Shown here piece by piece: positions 39,501 to 47,300 of a DNA stretch of 64,000 nucleotides. This stretch comes from Tachypleus tridentatus. Taxonomy: Eukaryota > Arthropoda > Merostomata > Xiphosura > Limulidae. The stretch's first letter is position 1, and every line of letters begins with the position of its first letter. The stretch lies in NCBI RefSeq assembly GCF_004210375.1, contig NC_134834.1:15237857-15301856 (forward strand), read 5' to 3'. Both the position numbers and the translations under genes were made by a program. The notes below the pieces were generated by a model. That model did no database searches and was not told where the DNA came from. It saw only the letters and a program-made list of their open reading frames with translations.

Positions 39501-42500
39501 GAAATGTCCATACTTATTACTAAACATTCTATAAATATTAACTTTTATATATAATAGTAATTAAATTTATATATTTTTCTCCAGAAAAGCTTCTCCAGTA
39601 AATAAATTGGAGGATGAAAATAGTGAAATAAAGCTTCCTTCTTCTCCAGACGATATCCATGAAAATATTAAGTCAAAGTTTCTCGTAACAATGCCAGAAG
39701 ACTTCTTTCATTTTTGGGAGTTTTGTAAATCCATGAATGCTGAAAAGCCACAGGGTAACCTTTAAACTCAAAATTGTTTCTTTCTGTAAAATAATAATAA
39801 AGATTGTTTGCCAGTATGGGACAGAAAGTTCCTGTACTTAAAACTTCGTATTACACAACTTAAAACATTTTAAATTATGTTTATTTTCAGAGAAATAGGT
39901 GGAGTGTAATTATTAAAATTTGTTAGCTGGTACATTTAATTTTTTAACAAACAATTAAAATGTGTGTTATCTTTTATAAATGTGTGCATAATATTATGAG
40001 TATTGTTTTAAGGTGTTTCTAAAATAAATAATCATTGTATTTGAATTTGTTAAACTATGAAATATTAAGGCTTTAGTTATCACATGTATGATATTTTGTG
40101 CAATGCTTTCTCTCAACAAAACATGCAGGGGGCTGGGTCATTAGACTGACTATAATTCGAAATTTATTGTGTTTTTTTCATAGAACCTAACGAGCTTTTA
40201 TTATTATGTACATGTCTGTGAATTATCAATTTCACTATGGCTCAGGCTGAGAAGTTGTGGTCAAGATAATGCACATTTGATAAAAATATGTATTATTTTG
40301 TCCTGCTTACAGTTTACATCTACTTGACCCATGAACTCTTCAGAATGCAACCTACACTTTTATTCAGTATTTCTGTATTTTGTATCTGATACTTCCTCTC
40401 TTCTACCTCAAATTGTTGTTAACTAATCACTTTAGAGTAAAAAAAAATAGATAGCTCTGACATCAAATATATAATACCATTCTGTAAAAGTTTATGACAT
40501 ATGATCCTTGGCCCTCCCTATACAAATAAGGTTAAATAATTATTACATTGCTAAATAATATCCAGAAAACTGACACAACTTCAGTGAAGAAGCCACTTGT
40601 CATGCTAGAAGTCTCAGATTTTATCCCAAGACAAGGAGATGCTGGAACTTAGAGCTTAACCATTTTCAGCCCCTGTAATAGTGATTTCCTTTATAGATGG
40701 ACTTAGAAATAACATTTTGACTTAGAGTTTAGATTAATTCTGTTCATTATAAAGGAAATTATAGAGATTTGTTCTCAAGTTCATTTATTCCACAAGCTTG
40801 TGGAACCTTCAGTTGGACAGAGGTTATTAAGTCTTTAACAATGTTTATAAAAATGCTAGCCAAAGGTGTACGTGGTTTCTTATAGCAAAGTGACCTCAGG
40901 CTATATGCTGTGTCTACCGAGAGGAAACAATTCCCTGATTTTAGCATTGTAAGTCAAAGAAACTTATATACTGTCCCACAGTGGGATGTGTACTGAGTGA
41001 ACAGATTTCTAAGCTTGTATTAAGTTTAATGATACAATGAAATCCACATTTATAGCTACCCCATTCTTACCCCAATGCTGTTGTAAATCACTCTAGACTA
41101 TTAATTTACAATTATATAGTTTTTACTTTTAAGAATTATTATATTTAATATTGTACATGAAGTCACAAGTCCTTAGTCTTCTGTGGCATAAGCTGGTTGG
41201 TTTTCCAACATTTTATTTGAGGCTAAGGCAGTTTAACTGGTTTGTTCTAGATGCCTTAAAAAATGCATTGGGAATTGAACTTGTAGGACCATTTGATATT
41301 CTGGGGAAAAAGCTTAGGAACATTCATGTACAGAAACCCAGTGACTTCCTCCGTCACTGGCGATATTACTACGATCCACCAGAGTTTCAGACGGTCTTTA
41401 AAGGTGACAACAAAACCCAGTATCACTTAGGATACTTCAGGTAAAACGTTTCTCCTTCCAAAATAATTTTGTTGCCGATCGACTGTTTAACTGTATACGA
41501 TGGTAAAAGTTCACCGTGTTTCCATCATGTATAAAAGGATAAAACAGAAACTGTTTAAAATTACTTTGTTTTTTACTACTTAAGTTTTAAGATCACTTAT
41601 CCATCCACTGTAGAACTTTTAAATACAGACGTAGTCAGACGAGAAGAAAACTAGTCGGAGAAATGTATTTAGTGCATGTGTTTGAGATTTGAAGACATCT
41701 TGTGTTGATAGTAAGGAACATCATATTGATGTAAGTAACTTCAGGGGTATTTATTTATGTTAAATGGACAACTTCCAAGTTCACAGGAAGTATCATGATT
41801 CATAAGTGGTTATACAAAGAGTGTTAACTGATTTCTCCTGAGAGATGTTAGGAGAATAACTAACCTTCTTGTTCACATTAGAGATGAACCCGGTGAACCA
41901 CCAGTATTTGTAGCTGCTAATTCTGCTACTAGGGGATGCAAGATCACTCCTGTAGGCGACAATCTTTTTGCTGCTGTCAAGTAAGTTCTTACCTTTAACC
42001 CTTTTTACAACAGAAATCTTATGGTAAAACCTCATAGCGTGAGAGGTTTTCTTTACATTTCTACCCACTACATGAAATATGGTTATTTCTTTGCCTGTTT
42101 TGCATTTTGTGTGGTTCAATTGAAAATGATTTTAAAGTAAACAAGAATTCTATATTAATTGGTCATGTGTTAGCAGTATCAAGTATACCTATGTTTGCAG
42201 TATAAATCAAAACCTAGTCTGAGAACTATGATCCAAGAGTTAGCTGTTAGTACTGTCAAATAACTGCTTTCCTTCCAATCTACCAGTTTAAAATTATGGA
42301 TAGCTTGCTGTATCTATGTGAAAGAAATTCCACCAACTCCACGTATATATACATTTAATACATTTGGTAATGATCTCAAATTTGTATAGTCTTTTCAATA
42401 AGTAACATAAAGGAACTTCTGTTGCTGAAGGGTTTTTGGACAAATAACTAAGAACCATTTTGTTCTATCTGGTAAAAGTTTATGATTTATGTTGGGAATC

Positions 42501-43911
42501 AGATGATGTTTTATGTTAAACCTATATATTAATCGATGCATATAGTATGTGTGATAGCATTCATAGTTACATATTACATATACATTCTTCATTGGAAGCC
42601 GATCAAAATATGGTTTTCAGCTTTAAACGATTTTGTATTAAACGGTATTGTAAACAGCTTCCTCCCAAAGCTGAAACATGTTTAGTTTTTGATTTTATAT
42701 TTATCAGTGTGGAAATAACAAAGGTTCTTCAGACGTCTTGTGCAAAGAAAATGAAAGACAAATTACTCGAAATCCAAGAGACATTAAAGAAGTGGGCAGA
42801 CAAACATCACTACAGTTTAGAAACAAAAACAATGAATATTAAAAAGAGGAACAGAAAGATAGTGACAAAGACGTTCCACGGTGCAGGAATAGTTGTCCCC
42901 GTCGACAGTAATAACGTGGGTTATAGACCTCTACCAGAAACTAACAGTAAGTAATTCCACTTTTATACCTTGTAAACTTCGCTTGTGATTTGTTTTCTAA
43001 AATAGACCACTTAGAGTTAGTTTACAGACAATCTTAATGAATGTTATTAATGTAAATGCATCTACCTAAACAAACCCACTAGAAAATCAAGCACAAAATG
43101 TTTACTGTTTCTTGTTCCTGGACAGAAAGTGTTATTTACCAATTACTTATGTCTAAAGTAAATGGAAAAGACCTATTTTTCTCTTCAAACTTTGCTTTTG
43201 TGACCTGGGAGCATATAACGAAAACATGATAGGAGACTGTATTTAGGGGCTGATACGTGAAAGTGATTTACATTACAGTCACAAATATCGAAAAACTACT
43301 CACTTCTAAACATGTTTGCATAACTTTAGTATAAATACATGTAAATCTTGATTCATATGTTGTTTTATTCAGACCTTATGTAAATGAAAATGTGCAAATT
43401 TGTCTGTTTTTATATATAAAATAGGTGCATTTCTAAATTTGATTATCCAGGTCACAAAAGCAAAGTTTGAAGGGAATAATGGCCATTTTCTGTACTTTTA
43501 CAACATAAGCAAATAACACATACTATCCAGGAACAAAATTTGTGTTACATAGTGTTATTGGTTGAGAGTTAAAATATTCTAATGAATTAGGAATATGTGT
43601 TTCCAGGTAACCTCAAAAACATTCTTGCCAGGATATGCGACAGTAAAACTGACAAGGAACGAGACAGACACCTTGATGACTTGCATGAAATAATGACCTT
43701 GGTCCAGTTTGCCAACGATGAATGTGACTATGGAATGGGATTTGAATTAGGAATGGATCTATTCTGTTACGGAGATTCCAGGCTCCATCCCCATATCCTA
43801 AACCTGTTGCCATTAGCGTGCGATCTTTTGGGAAGAAACGAGTTTGGGAAGATTTTGGAAGCTCATCTGTCAGATCGAAAATATACACCAGACCTCAGTG
43901 TTCTGAGCTAG
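12364..43911 (+). CDS. HPF1: Histone PARylation factor 1, complete gene (7 coding exons, 398 aa)
   Basis: HPF1 is the nuclear cofactor of PARP1/PARP2. It forms a joint active site that switches ADP-ribosylation to serine on histones and other proteins. Coding segments are 12364-12513, 14447-14495, 39590-39754, 41251-41440, 41882-41980, 42708-42946 and 43607-43911. All junctions are GT/AG, phases agree, and the sum is 1197 nt (399 codons with stop). Residues 21-40 form a PBZ zinc finger (C-x5-C-x6-H-x5-H). A basic KKRK stretch (56-59) may be a nuclear signal. From about residue 95 the protein follows human HPF1: MPEDFFHFWEFC, LVGPFDIL, YYDPPEFQT, GDNKTQYHLGYFR, VTKTFHGAG, FANDECDYGMG, ELGMDLFCYG. 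Tyr290-Arg291 match human Tyr238-Arg239 (PARP contact). Asp335-Glu336 match human Asp283-Glu284 (catalytic Glu). Human HPF1 is 346 aa; the extra length is the N-terminal zinc finger and linker. Family identity is very secure. The exon 1 and 2 borders are less certain because that part is poorly conserved. Confidence 0.95.
12514..14446 (+). other. HPF1: HPF1 intron 1
   Basis: 1,933 bp, AT-rich. No nested gene or recognisable repeat. Small frames at 13183-13371 (+) and 13285-13470 (-) overlap each other and carry no known domain. Confidence 0.7.
14447..14495 (+). CDS. HPF1: HPF1 exon 2: short basic linker
   Basis: A 49-nt exon between an ATATAG acceptor and a GTGAGT donor. It encodes 16 residues plus one base, including KKRKTEP, a plausible monopartite nuclear localisation signal. 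It enters in phase 0 from exon 1 and leaves in phase 1, as exon 3 requires. The linker is not conserved enough to confirm by homology, so the call rests on splice signals, phase and the open frame. Confidence 0.72.
14500..15430. other. Intron 2 unique sequence
   Basis: No feature recognised. The 70-residue plus-strand frame at 15126-15338 has no known domain. Confidence 0.5.
15434..15919 (+). mobile_element. MITE-like element, copy 1 (about 486 bp)
   Basis: Ends are imperfect inverted repeats of about 120-140 bp. ATTACACTATGTAACAAAAA at the left matches the reverse complement of the right end, and both arms contain GTTCCTGGACAG and a CAAACTTTG-TGTGACC block. A near-identical copy lies at 43091-43559 in the opposite orientation, which fixes the borders. 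No transposase frame is present; the two short frames over 15126-15547 are incidental. Confidence 0.82.
15920..17030. other. Intron 2 unique sequence with one short dispersed repeat
   Basis: 16869-16912 is nearly identical to 18318-18361 (ACAGGTAGCTAGAGTGAAAG within it). Otherwise nothing is recognised. Confidence 0.55.
17031..17250 (+). mobile_element. Ancient, heavily diverged family 1 SINE
   Basis: Ordered remnants of the family 1 body can be followed: CAAACATGCTC, then TCAGTCACC...ATTC, AAAGAATAGCACAAGAGTTT and GGTAGGTATTTATGGCC. The head and tail are hardly recognisable. It must be much older than the other copies. Confidence 0.6.
17397..17960 (+). mobile_element. Penelope-like retroelement, 3' fragment with GIY-YIG remnant
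   Basis: Translated segments resemble the C-terminal GIY-YIG endonuclease of Penelope-like elements: IIYKIQCDN and FYIG in one frame (17397-17510), then ETRFKEHKK...SHVFEHCKSNKHNI and IKEALLIQQLKPKIN in another (from 17516), ending at 17725. The two parts are in different frames, so the copy is broken. 3' of this, 17849-17886 holds CTGACGATGACC...GGTCGAAACG, the terminal motif of such elements. No reverse transcriptase region is seen upstream, so it is 5' truncated. Confidence 0.78.
17849..17880 (+). ncRNA. Hammerhead-ribozyme-like half core in the Penelope fragment
   Basis: CTGACGA, a short hairpin GACC-GATTAA-GGTC, and GAAAC match the CUGANGA - stem II - GAAA layout of hammerhead ribozymes, which are known in Penelope-like elements. 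One extra T lies between the core and stem II. I could not find the matching cleavage-site strand, so activity is doubtful. Confidence 0.35.
17961..19462. other. Intron 2 unique sequence
   Basis: No gene recognised. It includes the second copy of a 44-bp dispersed repeat (18318-18361). Short frames at 17881-18096 and 18269-18484 are incidental. Confidence 0.5.
19463..19970. repeat. 42-bp minisatellite (about 12 units), 84-bp higher order
   Basis: Period 42 bp (for example 19681-19722). Units mostly alternate between a CATATCGTAC and a CATACTGTAC form, so the true repeat is an 84-bp dimer. Each unit holds the inverted repeat TAGGTG-CTTA-CACCTA. Because 42 is divisible by 3, frames stay open on both strands (208, 178 and 160 codons). 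These are repeat artefacts in an intron. Confidence 0.95.
20101..39483. repeat. 34-bp satellite array, 19.4 kb, about 570 units
   Basis: The unit is 34 bp (for example 23195-23228), containing GGTTCAGGGTTACAGTAGAG and ACAAGTAACTCTAT. Main variants are TACAG, TATAG and TATGG at one site, and a 32-bp form lacking CT. Identity between units is very high across the whole array. Scattered shorter scrambled joins (for example near 21180-21480, 22060-22450, 31600-31720 and 37330-37430) suggest slippage, unequal exchange or read-consensus errors. It lies wholly inside HPF1 intron 2 and ends 106 bp before exon 3. No unrelated DNA interrupts it. Confidence 0.98.
39590..39754 (+). CDS. HPF1: HPF1 exon 3: start of conserved HPF1 domain
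   Basis: The 165-nt exon begins about 106 bp after the end of the 34-bp array. The AG at 39588-39589 gives the correct phase; an AG five bases earlier would run into TAA. The exon encodes an acidic linker, then LVTMPEDFFHFWEFC and EKPQ, closely matching human LPEDFYHFWKFC and EKPSD. The donor is GTAACC at 39755. Confidence 0.9.
39755..41250 (+). other. HPF1: HPF1 intron 3
   Basis: 1,496 bp from GTAACC to TTCTAG, AT-rich, no recognised repeat or nested gene. The minus-strand frame at 40759-40947 shows no domain. Confidence 0.75.
41251..41440 (+). CDS. HPF1: HPF1 exon 4
   Basis: The 190-nt exon lies between TTTGTTCTAG and GTAAAA. It encodes residues 122-184 with ALGIELVGPFDIL, HWRYYYDPPEFQT and GDNKTQYHLGYF, all strongly conserved in the family. 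The ATG at 41151 in this frame belongs to the intron, not to a separate gene. Confidence 0.95.
41441..41881 (+). other. HPF1: HPF1 intron 4
   Basis: 441 bp from GTAAAA to CACATTAG. Nothing else is seen. Confidence 0.8.
41882..41980 (+). CDS. HPF1: HPF1 exon 5
   Basis: The 99-nt exon lies between CACATTAG and GTAAGT. It encodes DEPGEPPVFVAAN and GDNLFAAV, matching human DSPDEFPVYVGIN and GDNVFAAV. Entry and exit phases are both 2. Confidence 0.94.
41981..42707 (+). other. HPF1: HPF1 intron 5
   Basis: 727 bp from GTAAGT to TTATCAG. Nothing else is seen. Confidence 0.8.
42708..42946 (+). CDS. HPF1: HPF1 exon 6: PARP-binding Tyr-Arg
   Basis: The 239-nt exon lies between a pyrimidine-rich TTATCAG acceptor and GTAAGT. 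It encodes a helical stretch, then KIVTKTFHGAGIVVPVD and NVGYRPLPET. The Tyr-Arg pair (290-291) aligns with human Tyr238-Arg239, which is needed for PARP1 interaction. The donor at 42947 gives phase 1, as exon 7 needs. Confidence 0.94.
42947..43606 (+). other. HPF1: HPF1 intron 6
   Basis: 660 bp from GTAAGT to TTTCCAG. About 70% of it is the second, inverted MITE-like copy. Confidence 0.85.
43091..43559 (-). mobile_element. MITE-like element, copy 2, inverted
   Basis: Its reverse complement follows copy 1 (15434-15919) along almost its full length, by eye about 90% identical. Shared blocks include GTACAGAAAATGGCCATTAT, AATAAAACAACATATG and TTTAGAAGTGAGTAGTTTTT. Both arms again carry GTTCCTGGA and CCAGGAAC. 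The end near 43091 is more diverged. Confidence 0.85.
43607..43911 (+). CDS. HPF1: HPF1 exon 7: catalytic Asp-Glu and stop
   Basis: The final coding exon follows TTTCCAG. It encodes LVQFANDECDYGMG and ELGMDLFCYG, the most conserved part of HPF1; Glu336 aligns with human Glu284, the residue that completes the PARP active site. The helical C-terminus LLPLACDLLGRNEF and EAHLSDR matches human LLPLAYNLLKRNLF and EEHLANR. Stop is TAG at 43909-43911. Confidence 0.96.
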
Positions 43912-43989
43912 ATATCTCATTGATAAGAGCATATATATATTCATTACTTAGATTGGTGTAGTTCTTATATATTTTATGTAGCTTATTAA

Positions 43990-43995
43990 AATAAA
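43990..43995 (+). terminator. HPF1 polyadenylation signal AATAAA
   Basis: A canonical AATAAA about 80 bp after the HPF1 stop, followed by a T-rich stretch (GTTTGTTTTT) that could serve as the downstream element. It implies a short 3' UTR of about 100 nt. Confidence 0.75.
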
Positions 43996-44095
43996 ACTGA
44001 GTTTGTTTTTTATATAGTTCACTTTATGATTGGGTGTTTATGAAACGAATTAGAAAACCAGAATTGTAGGCAAATGAGAAAATACATAAGGTCAG

Positions 44096-44101
44096 TTTAT
44101 T
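44096..44101 (-). terminator. Lipoxygenase polyadenylation signal (minus strand)
   Basis: TTTATT on the plus strand reads AATAAA on the minus strand, about 140 bp after the lipoxygenase stop at 44238. It lies about 100 bp from the HPF1 signal, so the two convergent genes have almost touching 3' ends. Confidence 0.65.
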
Positions 44102-44237
44102 AAATCATAAAACCACAGTAAAAAGTATTAATAAAAAATTTCTGTATATTTCCACAAAATGAGCAAACGTATAATTAAGCTGCAGTTAAAACAAATCATT
44201 TCTATAGCCTTAAAAATAATCAAATGCTTTGTGTATT

Positions 44238-44352
44238 TTAGATGCTAATGGAATTTGGAACAATCTCAGGATCCAGCCAAGAGTAGGGGAAGTCAGCAGT
44301 TTTATTCCGTTGTTGAATATTTTTGCTGATTGCTTTCAGTTCTGCACGGAAT
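44238..44352 (-). CDS. Lipoxygenase last exon, C-terminal Ile
   Basis: After the CTTGCTAG acceptor, it completes a Glu codon and encodes FRAELKAISKNIQQRNK and LDPEIVPNSISI, then TAA. This matches ALOX5 FRKNLEAI...ERNK and IPNSVAI. The final Ile is an iron ligand through its carboxylate, so the enzyme's extreme C-terminus is intact. Confidence 0.95.
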
Positions 44353-47300
44353 CTAGCAAGAAGTAAACAACAGCACATTGAAATGTTGCTAAATAAAGAC
44401 CCCTTCACAATTATACATACATACAGCATCTGTTATAAGCTCCTGAACAAAAGACACTGTAAATAATTTTTTTAAAAAAGTTTTTCTTTCACTATATACT
44501 GAATTACTCACTCTTGGGCAGCTCTTACACAGACTGGGTGGTATAAATATTGAACTTCAAAATCGCCCAGAGATTTGGTTCCTCGAGCACTTAACAGCTT
44601 GGTTATAACCATTATATCAAGAGTTGTTTCTTTATCTGGCAGAGTCCTCAAGACGTCCTGAAGTGTGCGTGGCCTCTACAGAAGTGCAGCATACAAAGAT
44701 GAAAAAAAAGATTACATTAAAAGAAACATGATTTAAGATGTAGAGATACTAGAAATTTAAAAACCAGCTTTAGTGTGTCAATTCCCACGTTTTCTTTCTC
44801 TTATAGCTGTGGCCGAGTCGTCTGAAGGTTGCAGGTTCAAATCCCCATCACACCAAACATGCTTGCCCTTTCAGCTGTGGGGGCATTATAAGGTCAATCC
44901 CACTATTTGTTGGTGAAAGAGTAGCCCAAGAGTTGGCAGTGGGTGGTGATGACTAGTTGCCTTCCCTCTAATCTTAAACATTGCTAAATTAGGGACAGCT
45001 AAAGCAGATAGCCCTCGAGTAGCTTTGTACAAAATTAAGGAAACAAATCTTATAGCAGCTATTCTCTGCTAGTTGCTACAGAATTATCGGTTATAATCAC
45101 AACATTATGTCCATGGACAACATGGCATTCAGTGCACACTTTTGCAGAAATGATGACATTCAAATGAGAAAGGTTTTCACAGGTGTTGAAATTGGTTGAA
45201 AATAGATGTTTTTGTTTGTTTGTTTGTTTCATTTTAAATGTCATTCCTAAGATTAAGAGGTTGGCCATCTTCTCATATCAAAACCATACCCCTGCTAACC
45301 CTGAAGACTTGTGTAGGAGCGACACAATGTTGCTGTCACGGCTGACAACAAGCCACAGTTATGAGGCCAAGTTCACGTCCACCTTATTAACTCCTATCTA
45401 CATATAACCTTGAACTTCTTCAAAGCAATATGGATAAACTTATCTAGAATAACAGTATCTTTAAAAAGTCAGTACAGTATTTTTTAAACCCATAATATCA
45501 CTCAAGCTAAACACTTTACAAGGTACTCTAGGACTTCAAGTGAATAGCATACAATTGATTGTTTCATTCTTGTTTTTACAAATTGGCAACACTAATGACA
45601 CTTACTTTGTCTTGAATAATTTCATCACATACAATGCCAGGATAATTTGGTGGAAAACCATACTCTGAATATTGCTGGAAGTTAGCTGCAGCATGTCCAA
45701 TGCTACAAGTCGATATCACAACACTCACCACATCAATAACCTGATCAACTGTGGTGAATTTCCCACTTTCTCCTGGAACACCCTAATCCAAAAATAAATC
45801 ACTCTATAGTCTGATAAGTTTACCACAAGAATACATGTTTTTTGGGGTTGAGAAAGTTGTCAACTTGATTCATCTACATTTTTACCAATACAAGGAAGGG
45901 GGGTACGAGACCCAGCTGTTGAGAATTTATCAAAGAAAAACTTTACACTGGAATAAACCAGTAATAATATTTTTTTTTCCTCACTGAAAGTTTTTGTAAA
46001 TATATGATTAAACTAGTCGTTTGTACATACAAACAAGCCAACGTACGTACCAACAAGCCAACACCGCCTTCGTTTCTACTTAGAACCAATTCTTCTCTCC
46101 AGTGCTGGAGTTCAGTATCATTGGTAACCTTTTGTGGCTCATCTGAAAAAAAAAGTGTTAAACTCCTCATAGTTTTGATGAAAAATAGTTTTGAAAACTT
46201 AGTGGATGAATAGTTTAAGACATTCGAGTGAAATTTTTCACAGTTACAACAGTTATTTTATATAACTCCATCAAAATTGGCTTGAGAAGTTTATGTTTTA
46301 TGAAAAGTACCATATAACACTTATAAAAACCAAAACTTGTTCCATTGAGTGCAGTTTATATGTAGTCTTATCACCATCAACTTGTGATTTAAAACCAGAT
46401 AGCCATTCATTAGGTGGACCTTTCTTCTTCAGGGGTAAACTGGGACAGTACTGAAGAAGAAAGGGTACATTTTTTCAAAGTGCTTGGGTTACAGGGTTTT
46501 AACTTCTATCAAGACTTTGAACCTGTTTGTTTTTTAACATCATCTTGTGGAAACCTCTAAATTTCCTGTACGGCTGCCACTGTTTGCAGAAGAAAAAGTG
46601 TGTTAATTTGTAACATACTAAACTACCATAGAGAATCAATACCACCAGAAAATTAATGGTTAGCACAACAGTTGGTCTTCTGTGGGTTTTATCTACTGAA
46701 AGCTAAACCCTTGAAGGAGATGCAAATGAGGTCCACAAGTATTCATCAAAACAGATGAATAATACCCGAGATAGTTCAAATACCACTTTCAGCAACGTCA
46801 CAAGAATTCACCAAAACAGATGAATAATACCAGAGATAGTTCTAATACCACTCAGCAACGTCACAATTATTCACTAAAACAGATGAATAATACCCGAGAT
46901 AGTTCAAATACCACTTTCAGCAATGTCACAAGAATTCACCAAAACAGATGAATAATACCAGAGATAGTTCTAATACCACTTTCAGCAACGTCACAAGTAT
47001 TCACCAAAACAGATGAATAATACCAGAGATAGTTCTAATACCACTTTCAGCAACGTCACAAGTATTCACCAAAACAGATGAATAATACCCGAGATGGTTC
47101 TAATACCACTTTCAGCAACGTCACAAGTATTCACCAAAACAGATGAATAATACCCGAGATAGTTCTAATACCACTTTCAGCAACGTCACAAGTATTCACC
47201 AAAACAGATGAATAATACCAGAGATAGTCCTAATACCACTTTCAGCAACGTCACAAGTATTCATCAAAAAATGATGAATAATACCCGATATAGTTCTAAT

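Larger units (their letters stand above)
14496..39589 (+). other. HPF1: HPF1 intron 2, 25 kb
   Basis: A single intron of 25,094 bp between exon 2 and exon 3, from GTGAGT to CCAGAAAAG. In order it contains unique sequence, a MITE-like element, a worn SINE, a Penelope-like fragment, a 42-bp minisatellite and the 34-bp array. The other HPF1 introns are 0.4-1.9 kb, so repeat expansion accounts for most of the difference. Confidence 0.85.

Noticed and set aside
41151-41250. Upstream ATG of the frame covering HPF1 exon 4 as a start codon
   Set aside because: The sequence before 41251 is intron, ending in a good TTTGTTCTAG acceptor. Homology begins right after it.
43613-43888. 91-residue minus-strand frame opposite HPF1 exon 7
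   Set aside because: It is a shadow of the conserved HPF1 coding exon on the other strand.
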